Below, in pieces: positions 35,594 to 45,775 of a stretch of DNA of 64,000 nucleotides. How positions within the stretch are numbered: the stretch's first letter is position 1; every line of letters begins with the position of its first letter. The notes under the pieces were generated by a model, which ran no database searches, was not told the origin of the DNA, and was given only the letters and a program-made list of their open reading frames with translations. The stretch is from Castor canadensis. Lineage: Eukaryota; Chordata; Mammalia; Rodentia; Castoridae. The stretch spans positions 49,853,638 through 49,917,637 of the forward strand of contig NC_133398.1 of NCBI RefSeq assembly GCF_047511655.1, read 5' to 3'. A program made the translations under genes and the position numbers.

Positions 35594-35676
35594 GGAGCGG
35601 GGTCACCACCACGTCGCGCGCTACCTGCGCTCCGCAGGTAGCCAAGCCGGCGCAGTTGCCACGCAAGCCCCCCCAG
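35388..35676 (+). CDS. CDKN2A: p16INK4a, exon 2 (residues 43-138 plus one base)
   Basis: It begins [20 protein letters not shown] and carries ankyrin repeats 2-4 with the near-invariant [16 protein letters not shown] and [20 protein letters not shown]. Asp76 here matches human Asp84, a CDK4-contact residue, and His75 matches human His83. The acceptor is at 35386-35387 (CAG|GTC) and the donor CAG|GTGAGG is at 35677, as in human. At 289 bp it is 18 bp shorter than the human exon (307 bp), all in the tail after RYLRSAG. The tail ([12 protein letters not shown]) is unlike the human one. The exon is CpG-rich and also codes ARF in another frame. A second donor-like site, GCAG|GTAG, is at 35638. Confidence 0.98.
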
Positions 35677-36061
35677 GTGAGGACAAATGATCCAAGAATT
35701 TGAACCCTGAGAGCTTAGTCAAGCTGAACGAACTCTCGAAAGTTTGAGCCCGGGCTCGCTTCAGCTACCACTGGGATCGCTCTTGTCTGAGCGACAGGGA
35801 AGATGCAACCTGAAATGATGGACTCACACACATGAAAGCCGATCTCACCCCCATCCCCACCAAACACACACTACCATCCACTTCCCATTCCTGAAGGAGG
35901 CTGGAGTCTAGTGTCCCCGACTCCTCTAAACTAGGCATTAGTCGAAGGACTCATTTCCCCCCATTGACATACCTAAGTTGCTGGACCAACTCCACAATTT
36001 CCAAATCCATTTGTGCCAGGCACCTCCACCTTACGCAGTGTTTTCCAGAGCTCCTTTAAGG

Positions 36062-36063
<2 letters not shown>

Positions 36064-36111
<48 letters not shown>
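36064..36111. repeat. (TG)24 microsatellite
   Basis: Uninterrupted TG run less than 400 bp past the exon 2 donor; a likely polymorphic marker within CDKN2A. Confidence 0.95.
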
Positions 36112-36113
<2 letters not shown>

Positions 36114-36804
36114 CTGGGATGGATACACTTGTAGTCTGCACCGGCAGTTAGATTAGGACCCTTTCTTTTCCTTTTTATCTTAAACTTTCTTTATCTAGGA
36201 GATCGCTGAATCTGAGAGAAGCGTATAGCCCCACCCCTCCTTTCAAATCTTCAGTAACCTTGAAGTCTTACTTTTCCGAAGGTCCAATCCCCTCCACCTC
36301 CACGCCTGTCTGCCAGAAGTGCCAATTTTACTCGATTTTTCCTGGATAGAGAAAAATTTTTGATCCAAACTATATGAAGCACTATACAAAATTAAAATGA
36401 AATTCAAGGTAAAACTGAAATCGTATTTTGGTTCAGAACTGTGGAAAACGGAGTGATAAGAGATGCTGTGAATACAGAAGGCAAAACCTAAGCTGCGAAT
36501 ATGAAGTGAGAGGCTCAAATATCTTCAGTCGGGCCACTCTCTCACTCTCTCCACCTCTAATTTGTAGCTTGAATCCAGAATAGGTGTTAGGAGGAAAAGC
36601 CAATCAATGGCGGCACTCCTGGAAGGCGGAGTGAGAAGCGGGAGAAGCCAAGGCACAGAGAGTGAACTGTGGGATTGTACCAACTGAATAATTTCAGTGA
36701 CCCTTAATAACCAAATATAAGATATCTAACCCTGGCGCGTTTTCTTCTTTTTTATCTTCTTTCCTTTCCTCCCTCTTTCCCTTTCTCTTCAATCCCTCCT
36801 CTTC

Positions 36805-37225
36805 AAGTACAATTACAGGATCCTAGGTGTTCTTGGAAATTAATTCCAGGAATCCCTATGGATACCAAAATTCTAGAATACTCAAGTCCCTTATAATAAA
36901 ACGGCATGGTATTTGAACATAACTTACACCGTCCCCCGCCCCATATAATTTTTTTTAATGTTTTGCTGTGCTTGGAATGGAACAGAAGGCCTGTGTTTGC
37001 TAGGCAAGCGCTCTACCTCTGAGCTACAACTCCTACCCGCCTCCTGTATACTCTAAATCATCTCTAGATTACTTATAGTACCTAATACAATGCAAGTAGT
37101 AAGTGGATAGTTGTTACACTCTAGTATTGTTTAGGAAATGATAAGAAAAAAGTTCAGTACAGTCGTAATCGTGGTAAACCTAACAACATTTTCAAAGGGG
37201 GTTAGTTGAACCCACAGGTAGGAAA
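36805..37225. mobile_element. Tigger-like (pogo-group) non-autonomous DNA transposon remnant
   Basis: The left part has 'ggaatccctatggataccaa' and 'ctcaagtcccttataataaa'. The right part has 'ctctaaatcatctctagatt', 'acttatagtacctaatacaa' and 'agtagtaag..gttgttacac'. These match, in order, a common mammalian short element whose inverted ends carry 'ccgcggatac'-like sequence. I recall it as belonging to the Tigger/pogo group; the exact family name is uncertain. A SINE (36950-37038) splits it. No transposase frame is present. Confidence 0.65.
36950..37038 (-). mobile_element. ID-like SINE inside the DNA transposon remnant, antisense
   Basis: It shows 'tgctgtgcttggaatggaac', 'gtttgctaggcaagcgctct' and 'acctctgagctacaactcct'. 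Confidence 0.8.
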
Positions 37226-37289
37226 CCTATGAATACCCCTCTACATTTTGGGGTGGGAGATAAACGCAGGACTAGGCAAGCACTCTACA

Positions 37290-37590
37290 TTTTTGTGGGG
37301 GGGGCAGTTCTGGAGTTTGAATTCAAGGCCTCTTTGTGCTAGGCAGGCTCTCTACCGCTTGAACTACTCTTCCATCCCTTTTTACTTTACTTGTTTTTCA
37401 GGTAAGGGTTTTTGTTTTTGGCCCCTGCCAGCCTAGACCTCCATCGTCCTACTTATGTCTCTGCATAGCAGTAATGACGGACGTGCACCACTGCACCAGC
37501 TTTTTCGTTTAGATAGGGGGTCTCTTTCGCTAACATTTTTTTTTTTTTTTTGCGTCGCTGGCCTTGAAACTTGATCTTTTCCATCTCTTC
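37290..37590 (-). mobile_element. ID+B1 composite SINE, antisense
   Basis: An ID-like unit ('tctggagtttgaattcaagg', 'tctctaccgcttgaactact') is followed by a B1-like unit ('gtaatgacggacgtgcacca') and a diverged third piece after a T16 run. A short ID fragment also lies just left (about 37235-37285). Confidence 0.75.
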
Positions 37591-37640
37591 CTTCAGAGTG
37601 GCCACTCAACAGCGATTCTTTAGTAAAGACGTCCTTTGGG

Positions 37641-37729
37641 TTGGCTGAGTGGCTTAAGTGGTAGAGCATCTGCCTATCAGGCCTGAGGCCTTGAGTACAA
37701 ATCCCAGTTCCGCCAAAAAAAAGAAGAAA
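37641..37729 (+). mobile_element. Young-looking ID-like SINE
   Basis: 'ttggctgagtggcttaagtg', 'gtagagcatctgcctatcag' and 'agtacaaatcccagttccgc', then an A-rich tail. It shows the A and B box layout of a tRNA-derived promoter and is little diverged from the other copies. Confidence 0.85.
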
Positions 37730-38591
37730 GATGTCGCTAAGTGATCAACCTCATTCTAGTTGCTGAGGACACAAAAGTGAAAAGGACAAAACAAGAATCC
37801 TGCTTTCATGAAGTTTGGGTTCTGGGAAACAGACTTTAATCTGTAAGCAATTATATTTTTAGACCGTAAATTTATAAAGTCTTTGAGGCGAGTTAAGTGT
37901 GAACAGGAGAGACTAAATAGAGTTTAGAGAACCTGAGTAAAAGGGAAGTAACCATTGGAGGTAGCGAGAATCTCAAGTGCAAAGATTGTAGCAAGAATAA
38001 CCCTGGAAGATTAGGCGGACCTACGACCTGGAGCGTGTTGGCCGGGAGATTAGACAGCAGAAACCAGATGCTGCAGGGACCCTGTAGATTAAAAAAGCGC
38101 ATCCGTTTTGTTTCACAAACGACAGGAAGCCATTGACGGGTTTGGGGAAGGGTGTGGAGTCAGAGGCTAAAGGAGAACCAGTTTCTCACACTGTGGATCT
38201 GCCCCAGAGCCTGCTGTGCCCTTTGGTCACGCAAATCACTGGCTCTTTCTGCACCAGGTGCAAGAAGTGCCTGGAGATGTGAAAAGGGGAGGCGACATCT
38301 TCAAGTCCGACTTCTTGTGCGATGTAGGGCAAGGACTTGGCATTCCTTATATACTCCTTGTCACGTGGAGCGGCCAGACCAGCAGTCCACGCACTGCCTG
38401 TCCAACGAACAGATAAACTCAGAGAATGACCCTACATCCTGGCTAGGCGGATATGGAGAGAAGGCGAAGCCATTCGCAGAAGTTGTTCAAAGCCTCCTGA
38501 ATACCCAGCGGTGAAAACAAGATCTGAGGAAGGGGTGGACCGCAGTCTTTGACTTCTGGTTTCTAATGCCGGTTTTCTCCTCTCTTTGCAG

Positions 38592-38638
38592 ACAGCCCTG
38601 ACGTAGATCGTCAATCCAGGAAGGCAGAAGAGTCCTAG
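38592..38638 (+). CDS. CDKN2A: p16INK4a, exon 3 (C-terminus) and stop
   Basis: With the last base of exon 2 it codes DSPDVDRQSRKAEES and stops at TAG (38636-38638). Human exon 3 codes only DIPD before its stop. Here the stop position is GTA (Val), so the tail runs 11 residues further and is charged. The acceptor is a good pyrimidine-rich CAG at 38589-38591. The exon 2 donor phase and the DxPD match support this as the true exon. Confidence 0.9.
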
Positions 38639-39235
38639 AACCTGTCCGACGTCACCCAATGCTTCCCTGCTTGCTTAAAATTGCGCTTTTTAGCCGGGCG
38701 CTGGTGGCTCACGCCTGTAATCCTACCTGTTCAGGAGGCAGAGATCAGGAGGATCGAGGTTCGAAGCCACCCCGGGCAAATAGTTCGCGAGCCTCTATCT
38801 TGAAAATATCAATCACAAAAAAAAAAAAAAAAGGGCTGATGGAGTGGCTCAAGGTGTAGGTCTTGAGTTCAAACCCCAGCACCGAAAAAAAAATAATGCT
38901 TTAAAATGCAAATTGCTCTTTTACATAAACTGCCTTCCCTCTTCCTTAATTCCCATCACCATAAAAGGTATATTTAAAAAATCAGTATTCCTGCCTTTTC
39001 ATTGCGAATTTTCTGGGCTGAGTACCCAGTGCTGAGCTCATATCTGTGTGGACACTTCCTCTTTCTTGCCTCACCCTCACCCGGCGCCAGCCCCAGCGCT
39101 GTTGCCTGTATTACAGCCATTTAGAGAACTAAGAAAGCTCAAAGGGGTTACATGCTTTTCTCGGTTCAAAATGCCGGCAAACGGTAGAGTCAGGACTCTA
39201 ATTTTAAAAATAGTTTCCATTAACTCATTTATTCA
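38639..39235 (+). other. CDKN2A: CDKN2A 3' UTR with a SINE insertion
   Basis: After the SINE, segments align with my memory of the human CDKN2A 3' UTR: 'ctgccttttcattg', 'gaattttctgggctgag', 'gaactaagaaagctcaaagg', 'ggttacatgcttttctc', and 'ccattaactcatttattca' near the human poly(A) site. The human AATAAA copies are not kept; the matching place reads 'aattttaaaaatag'. The right edge is approximate. Confidence 0.65.
38691..38909 (+). mobile_element. B1+tRNA-like dimeric SINE in the CDKN2A 3' UTR
   Basis: A full dimer: 'gccgggcgctggtggctcac', 'gcctgtaatcctacctgttc', a middle A-run, then 'ggctgatggagtggctcaag' and 'gagttcaaaccccagcaccg' with an A-rich tail. A 13-bp target-site duplication flanks it, AAATTGCGCTTTT (38678-38690) and AAATTGCTCTTTT (38910-38922), one mismatch. 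It begins about 50 bp after the p16 stop. Confidence 0.92.
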
Positions 39236-39910
39236 GGCAACATTTATTGTCTATTATCGCATTGTGCCAAGGATATAGAGACAGAGACGCACATCAACTA
39301 ATCACAAAATACATGACTGGAAATTTTAACTCCAATTTCACTGAATCACAGACATTTGTGATATTTGCTCTCTCATGTACCTCTGAAGTTAGAGTATGAC
39401 ACACCAAGGATTGTAAGGCACCTGCAGATGTTAGAGATGATAAAATATCAAAACCCCCAAGACTCAGAATCGATGAAATGCAGTTAAAATAATGGATGGA
39501 AGGGTACTCCAGGGACCCTTCGGTTATTGCCCAGCTACCAGTAGCGAATATCAGGAGGTTTGGGTATGTTGCTCAAGTGGCTGTTACCAAATGTCACCCA
39601 CAGCCTAGGCTCTCCCTATGCAGTGGCTGGAATGGGGGTCTGGCTTCCCCTCTGAGCTCCACCTTGATGTTGCCACTGACCCTGCCTTGCTGTTACCATT
39701 GACCCTTGTGCAAAAATGCAACTCTAGGTTTCTCTACAGAACAGGAGATGCTGCAGGGATGTGGCTGAAATATCAGCTGTGCTGCAAGACACTTCTGTCC
39801 ACCTGCACCATTGCTCCATTATTTAAGTTTATTTATTTACTTATTTATTTATTTATTTTAATGGAGATGTACTCCTCACAACATAAAAGTAACGGTTTAA
39901 AGATGTACAA
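39236..39910. other. Downstream flank of CDKN2A, no supported feature
   Basis: Single-copy-looking DNA ending in a (TTTA)n stretch at about 39826-39860. The open frames here have no domain. Confidence 0.4.
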
Positions 39911-41640
39911 TTAGCAGAGGAGGGTGGTACATGCCTGTAATTTCTTTTTTTTTAAATTTTATATTATCTTTATTTTGCTATGAGAAAAGTATTGTGCTTT
40001 TAGTTATCATGTTTGCTGTGTTAAAATACTTCTCATTCAGAAAATTTTTCTGATTTCTAAATTAACTCTACAGTACACATACAATAAATATGTATATTAT
40101 ACATATGCTATTCACGTCAGGTATACTATACATATAATAAGATACACACATGTTAATTTTCATATATATTTATTATTATTATTATTATTCATATGTGCAT
40201 ACAATGCTTGGGTCATTTCTCCCCCCGCCCCACCCCCTCCCTTACCACCCACTCCGCCCCCTCCCTCTCCCCCCCACCCCCTCAATACCCAGCAGAAACT
40301 ATTTTGCCCTTATCTCTAATTTTGTTGAACAGAGAGTATAAGCAATAATAAGAAGGAACAAGGGTTTTTGCTAGTTGAGATAAGGATAGCTATAGAGGGA
40401 GTTGACTCACATTAATTTCCTGTGCATGTGTGTTACCTTCTAGGTTAATTCTTTTTGATCTAACCTTTTCTCTAGTTCCTGGTCCCCTTCTCCTATTGGC
40501 CTCAGTTGCTTTTAAGGTATCTGCTTTAGTTTCTCTGAGTTGAGGGCAACAAATGCTAGCTAATTTTTTAGGTGTCTTACCTATCCTCATATCTCCCTTG
40601 TGTGCTCTTGCTTTTTTCTTGTGATCAAAGTCCAATCCTCTTGTTGTGTTTGCCCTGGATCTAATGTCCACATATGAGGGAGAACATAGATTTTTGGTCT
40701 TTTGGGCCAGGCTAACCTCATTCAGAATGATGTTCTCCAATTCCATCCATTTATCAGCAAATGATAACATTTCGTTCTTCTTCATGGCTGCATAAAATTC
40801 CATTGTGTATAGATACCACATTTTCTTGATCCATTAGTCAGTAGTGGGGCATCTTGGCTGTTTCCACAACTTGGCTATTGTGAATAGTGCTGCAGTAAAC
40901 ATGGGTGTGCAGGTGCCTCTGGAGTAACCTGTGTCACAGTCTTTTGGGTATATCCCCAAGAGTGGTATTGCTCTGATCCAAGAGTGGATCAAATGGTAGA
41001 TCAATGTTTAGCTTTTTAAGTAGCCTCCAAATTTTTTTCCAGAGTGGTTGTACTAGTTTACATTCCCACTAACAGTGTAAGAGGGTTCCTTTCTCCCCGC
41101 ATCCTCTCCAACACCTGTTGTTCGTGGTGTTGCTAATGATGGCTATTCTAACAGGGGTGAGGTGGAATCTTAGTGTGGTTTTAATTTGCATTTCCTTTAT
41201 TGCTAGAGATGGTGAGCATTTTTTCATGTGTTTTTTGGCCATTTGAATTTCTTCTTTTGAGAAAGTTCTGTTTAGTTCATGTGCCCATTTCTTTATTGGC
41301 TCATTAGTTTTGGGAGAATTTAGTTTTTTAAGTTCCCTATACATTCTGGTTATCAGTCCTTTGTCTGATGTGTAGCTGGCAAATATTTTCTCCCACTCTG
41401 TGGGTGTTCTCTTCAGTTTAGAGAGCATTTCTTTTGATGAGCAGGAGCTTGTTAGTTTTATGAAGTCCCATTTGTCTATGCTATCTCTTAGTTGCTGTGC
41501 TGCTGGCATGCCTGTAATATCATATACAAGGAAAGAGGAGGCTGGGGCAGGAGAATCCTGAGTTCAGGCCAGTCTGGGCAAAATAGCCAGACTTTGTCTC
41601 AGGGAATAATTAATTGGCATTTGGTAGTTCACAGTGTTGC
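39911..41640 (+). mobile_element. B1-type SINE split by an L1 insertion
   Basis: The left piece (39911-39941) carries 'gagggtggtacatgcctgta'. The right piece (41507-41620) resumes with 'catgcctgtaatatc' and continues 'ggctggggcaggagaatcct', 'cagtctgggcaaaatagcca'. The L1 at 39942-41506 sits between them. Confidence 0.8.
39942..41506 (-). mobile_element. 5'-truncated L1, antisense, with ORF2 C-terminal remains
   Basis: The left end is a T-rich reversed poly(A) and an A/T- and C-rich 3' UTR with an ATT repeat. Reading leftward, the - strand codes L1 ORF2 tail sequence: WDFIKL and PTEWEKIFASYTSDKGL (41069-41509), then LYTMEFYAAMKKNEMLSF and KWMELENIILNEVSLAQKTK (40390-40821). The two parts are in different frames, so it is dead. 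A 12-bp duplication CATGCCTGTAAT (39930-39941 and 41507-41518) flanks it. Confidence 0.92.
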
Positions 41641-42426
41641 TCAACCATCACTCTTATCTAGTCCCAATACATTTTCATGATCTCTAAAGGAAGCCTCATT
41701 AAGCATACCAGCTATTTCTTGCCCCCGGAATCTTATTTTGTCTCTCCAGATTTACGTATTCTGGATATTTCATAAGAATGGAATCACACACTATGTGGTC
41801 TTTCATGTCTGCCTTTTTTCATTTACCATAATGTTTCTGAGGTTCATTCATGTTGCAGCTTGTATCAGTGCTTCTTCCCTTTCTAATGGCTGAATCACAT
41901 TCCATTGCATGAGAATATTGCAACTTGTGCATCTATTCACCTGGTGATGAATATTTGAGTCATTTACACGTTTTGACTATTGTGATAATGCTGCAAGGAA
42001 CTGGTACAAGTATTTGTTTTAATACCTGTTTCTAATCCTTTCTTATATAGGCTTAAAAGTAGTATTGCAAGGTCCTAAAATAATTCTGTATTTAACTCTG
42101 AGGAACCACCAAGCTGCTTTCCACAGGAGCTGCACCATTCAACATTTCCACCAACAATGTACAAGGGTTCCAATATTTCCACATCCTAACACATTTTTGT
42201 TACTTTTCAAAGAACCATTCTAGTGGATGTGAAGTGGTATCTCACTGTGGTTGTGATTTGCATCTCCTTAAAGAATACTGATATTTAGCCTCTTTTCATG
42301 TATCTATCTGAAACACATGTATATTCTTAGGAGAATTGTCTATTCACTTCTTTGCCCATTTTTAAATTGGGTACTTCTGCTTTTTGCTTTGAGTTATAAG
42401 AGTTATTTGTATATTTGACACTAGAT

Positions 42427-42462
42427 CCATATATATATATATATATGTTTTATCACTTTTTT

Positions 42463-42494
<32 letters not shown>
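42427..42494. repeat. (AT)n and (TG)n microsatellites
   Basis: An AT run at 42427-42446 and a TG run at 42464-42494, within the old L1. Confidence 0.9.
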
Positions 42495-42496
<2 letters not shown>

Positions 42497-42577
42497 GCTA
42501 GGTATCAAACTCAGAGCCTCTCTTACATGCTCTTACATGATAGATAAGTGCAATGCAAATATGCTATACCCTAGTCC
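42494..42577 (-). mobile_element. Diverged ID-like SINE, antisense
   Basis: 'gttgctaggtatcaaactca', 'gagcctctcttacatgctct' with an internal duplication of 'ctcttacatg', then 'atgctataccctagtcc'. Confidence 0.65.
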
Positions 42578-42632
42578 ACTTTCTTGATTGTGTCCTTTGA
42601 TTTATAATACTTTAAAGTATAATTAATATACT

Positions 42633-42658
42633 TTTGTTGTTGTTGTTGTTGTTGTTTG
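42633..42658. repeat. (TTG)n repeat
   Basis: Eight TTG units. Confidence 0.9.
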
Positions 42659-42710
42659 TGTTTTTGATGTTGTACCTGAGAATTCATTGCCAAATCAAAG
42701 AACATAAAGA

Positions 42711-42829
42711 GTGCAGAGGCCTTAATCCCAGCACTCCAAGGCTGAGGCAAGAAGATTGCAAGTTCAAGATCAGCTTTGGGATTGCAAGACCCTATTTCAA
42801 AAACAATAAACATACAACAACAAAAAAAA
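42711..42829 (+). mobile_element. B1 SINE inside old L1
   Basis: 'ggccttaatcccagcactcc', 'gcaagttcaagatcagcttt' and 'caagaccctatttcaaaaac' with a CAACAA-rich tail. Confidence 0.85.
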
Positions 42830-43995
42830 CCCTACCCTTAATTTTTTATTCTATAACTTTTTATTTTTAGCTCTTATACTTAGGACTTTGATCCATTTTG
42901 GTAAAATAGAAGATTTATATGATCTGAAAAGAAATCAGAGTCTGGGACTACTTTGATCCCTTTTGGGTTTTTTTTTTTTTTGACATATGATCTAATGAAG
43001 GGTTCTAATTTAATTGCTTTGATGTGTGTTATTCAATTGTCCCAGTACCCTTTTTAATGAGACTATTCCTTGCCAACTGAATGCTCTTGGGATTCTTGTC
43101 AAAAATGAATTGACCATCGATGTATTTATTTATTTCTGGATTCTCAACTCTAATCCATTGGTATATGTGTCTATCTGCATGTCAAATTTCATACATTTTG
43201 AGTGCTGTAGCTTTGTAATATGTTTTGAAATTGAGTCCTCCAAATTTGTTCTTTTTCAAAGCTGTTGCTCTTTTTCAAGATTATTCTGGGGGCTCCCTGC
43301 AATTCCATAAAATTTTAAGATCAGCTTTTCCAATTCTTCAATAAAAGAGAAGAAGGTCATTGGCACTGTGATAGGCATTTTATTGACTACATAGGTAGCT
43401 TTGGGCACTGTTGTCATCTTGACAATATTAAGTCTTCCAAATCCATAAACACAGTATTTCTTTCTAGTCATTCAGGTCTTCCTTAAGTTCAGCAATATTT
43501 TCATAGTTTTTAGTGTAAAGCTACTGCACCTACTTGGTTAAATTGATTTCTAAGTATTTTGGTTTTTTTGATTCTATTGTAAATGGAATTTTCTTAATTT
43601 CCTTTCTAGATTATTCATTGCTAGTATATAGAAATACAGCTGATATCTATGCGTTGACTTTTTATCCTGCTACTCCGTTTGTTTATTAGCCCTAATAGTT
43701 TTGTATGAGTGTGTGAATTCTTTAGAATTTTCTCTACATGCCATGCCATCTGCAAAGAGGACGCTTTTTATTTCTTTTGCCAACTTGTTCTAGTTAGAAC
43801 TTCTAGCACAATATTACTTCTACAATTTTAAATAGAAGTAAAAACAGGCACCCTTAACTTGTTTCTGAATTTGGGGGAAAAAAATCTTTCAGCTTTCACT
43901 ATTATGATTTTAGCTTCCTCACCCCACCCCTAAAGGCCCTTAAGCAGGTTGAGGAAGTTCTCTTTCCTCCTAGTTTGTCAAGTGTTCTTTTTTAT

Positions 43996-44300
43996 TTATT
44001 TTTATTTATTTATTTTTATTATTCATTTATTCACATGTACATACATTGTTTGGGTCGTTTCTGCCCCCTGCCCCCCTCCCTCACCCTTTCTCCCCTTCCC
44101 CTCTCAGTTCCAGGCAGGTCCTGTTCTCCCTTTAATTACTAGTTTTGTTGAAGAAAAGAGACAAGCATAATAAGGAAAACAAAGTGTTTTTGCTAGTTGA
44201 GTTAAGGATAGCTATACAGAAATATTCCTAGCATTGCTTTGGTGTACACGTGTTATGACCCATGTTGATTCATCTCTAACTGATCTTTACCTTCTTTTTT
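43996..44300 (-). mobile_element. Young L1 3' end nested in the old L1
   Basis: The old L1 reads 'tagtttgtcaagtgttc' on the left and resumes 'tttaatcatgaaagggcatt' on the right. Between them is a T-rich start, 'cacatgtacatacattgttt', a C-rich block and 'gctagttgagttaaggatag', the same 3' UTR as in the L1 at 39942. It is a copy of about 300 bp. Confidence 0.8.
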
Positions 44301-44929
44301 GTTTTCTTTAATCATGAAAGGGCATTTGGATGTTGTTAAATTCTTTTTTTTTTCATCAGTTGAGATTTCCATTTATTTTTTCTTCATTTTATTAATATGA
44401 TGTTCTACAAAGGCTGATTTTCATATTGAACCCCTTGCATTTCTTGGTTTTGGTATATAATCCTCTTAATATACTGTTGCATTCAGTTTAGTAGTCTTTT
44501 GTTGACGATTTTTACATCCGTATTTATAAGGAAATTTTGATCTGTAGTTTTCTTATAATATTTTTATCTCCCTTTGGTACCAGGATAAAGTTGACTTCAC
44601 AAAATAAGTTAAGAAGTACCTAATTTATTATGAATGTCATGAATCTGTTCAGATTTTCTATTTTTTTCTTGAATCAGTTTTAGTGGTTCATACGTTTCTC
44701 TGAAGGTGTCTCTATGCTGGGATGTAATTATTGACATTGCTGTATTGTCTTATATTCCTTTTTGTTTCCTTGAGGCCACTTGTCGTGTTCCCATTACACT
44801 GCCTTTAAGTTATTTTTTTTTTATTCAGAAGTCATTTGTTTAAACTTTTGACTATTTTCCAGAGCTCCCAACAAAAGTCAATTCTGACAGTTTTTGCATG
44901 AAGGGACAGGCCATTCACAGAGCTCCGTA

Positions 44930-45775
44930 GTCTGTCGCTTTCCCTGATGTTACTCGTAATTTTGTTGCTTGGTTTAGGGTAGACCCGTCAATTGCCTCGG
45001 GTTCCTTCTTCTATAGATCCCTTGCCTTAGCGGCCCAGGGGCTGCGGGGCCTTCCTATTTGGGGAGTATTTGCCCCGCACCGTTGTACGAACCTCTCTAG
45101 TCCCAACACTCAGCTGTCTCCCTCCAAATGTTCTCTCCTGCCTCTTTCCCCCTTCTGCTTCGGAGTTCTGGATTCGCAGCCTTTCGGCTTCTTCCTGCCA
45201 GCAGCTCCGCTGTGGTCTGGGCGTCTAGGGGAGCGCATCCGCGCGCCTACTTGAAGGCCCAGAGCCTCAGCCAGACAGAGCTATTCCCCGGGCCCTTCTG
45301 TGGAGATCTGCGGGGAAGGTCTCCTCGCCCGCGGCCCCCACGTCCCCAGGCACACCGAGCACGTGCGTCCCGGCCACGCGACTTCACGCAGGGACTTGGA
45401 AACTCGGCGACTAAGCTCGGGTCGCAAAAGTGAGGGGACTGGGGACTGCAGCCACCCGGGGACTCCAGCCTACTCAGACCCTGACGATCCATTGACCAAT
45501 GGAGACACGACAGTTCCGGAGCGAGGGAGGCTCCCAGCCCGCACCCATGCGGGAAAGCTGCGGGATGTTGGGTGCTTTCCAGTGACGACACTAGAAACCT
45601 CAGAACCAACCAGCCGGAAGTGGAAGGAAAAGGCAACGACGACCCAAGGAGATTCAAGCTTTCCTCGCGCGCCCCGACGTGGCGACTTTGAAGCCCGCGA
45701 GACCCGACTGTCACCCCAGGCCTGCCCGATGCGAAGGTACACACTTCCGCTCCTTCCAGATGTCAAGTGCATGGT
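44930..45775. promoter_or_regulatory. Orphan CpG island downstream of CDKN2A
   Basis: About 850 bp of CpG-rich, single-copy-looking sequence in an otherwise AT- and repeat-rich region, 6.3 kb past the p16 stop. It has a CCAAT box (45496-45500) and two ETS sites on opposite strands (CCGGAAGTG at 45614-45622 and ACACTTCCGCT at 45741-45751), the usual set of a housekeeping-type or bidirectional promoter. A donor-like AAG|GTACAC is at 45736/45737. Open frames on both strands (45300-45779 +, 45247-45744 -) show no known domain and are expected in CpG-rich DNA. It is probably a promoter of a noncoding or antisense transcript, but no gene is proven. Confidence 0.6.
45614..45622 (+). promoter_or_regulatory. 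ETS-family site CCGGAAGTG
   Basis: Perfect ETS (GABPA/ELK-type) consensus in the orphan CpG island. A second, opposite-strand ETS core lies at 45741-45751. Confidence 0.55.

Larger units (their letters stand above)
35677..38591 (+). other. CDKN2A: Intron between exons 2 and 3
   Basis: About 2.9 kb, from GTGAGG to the acceptor 'tctcctctctttgcag'. It holds a TG microsatellite, a DNA-transposon remnant with a SINE in it, and a run of ID/B1 SINEs up to 37.73 kb. From 37.73 to 38.59 kb I see no repeat; open frames there lack domains. Confidence 0.8.
41690..44790 (-). mobile_element. Old L1, antisense, with several later insertions
   Basis: Reverse-oriented L1 ORF2 and 3' landmarks run through it: 'ggaatcacacactatgtggt', 'ctatctgcatgtcaaatttc', 'tgtcatcttgacaatattaa', 'gatgttctacaaaggctgat' and 'ttcagattttctatttttttc'. 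It is interrupted by two SINEs, microsatellites and a younger L1 piece (43996-44300). No open frame of useful length remains. Confidence 0.8.
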
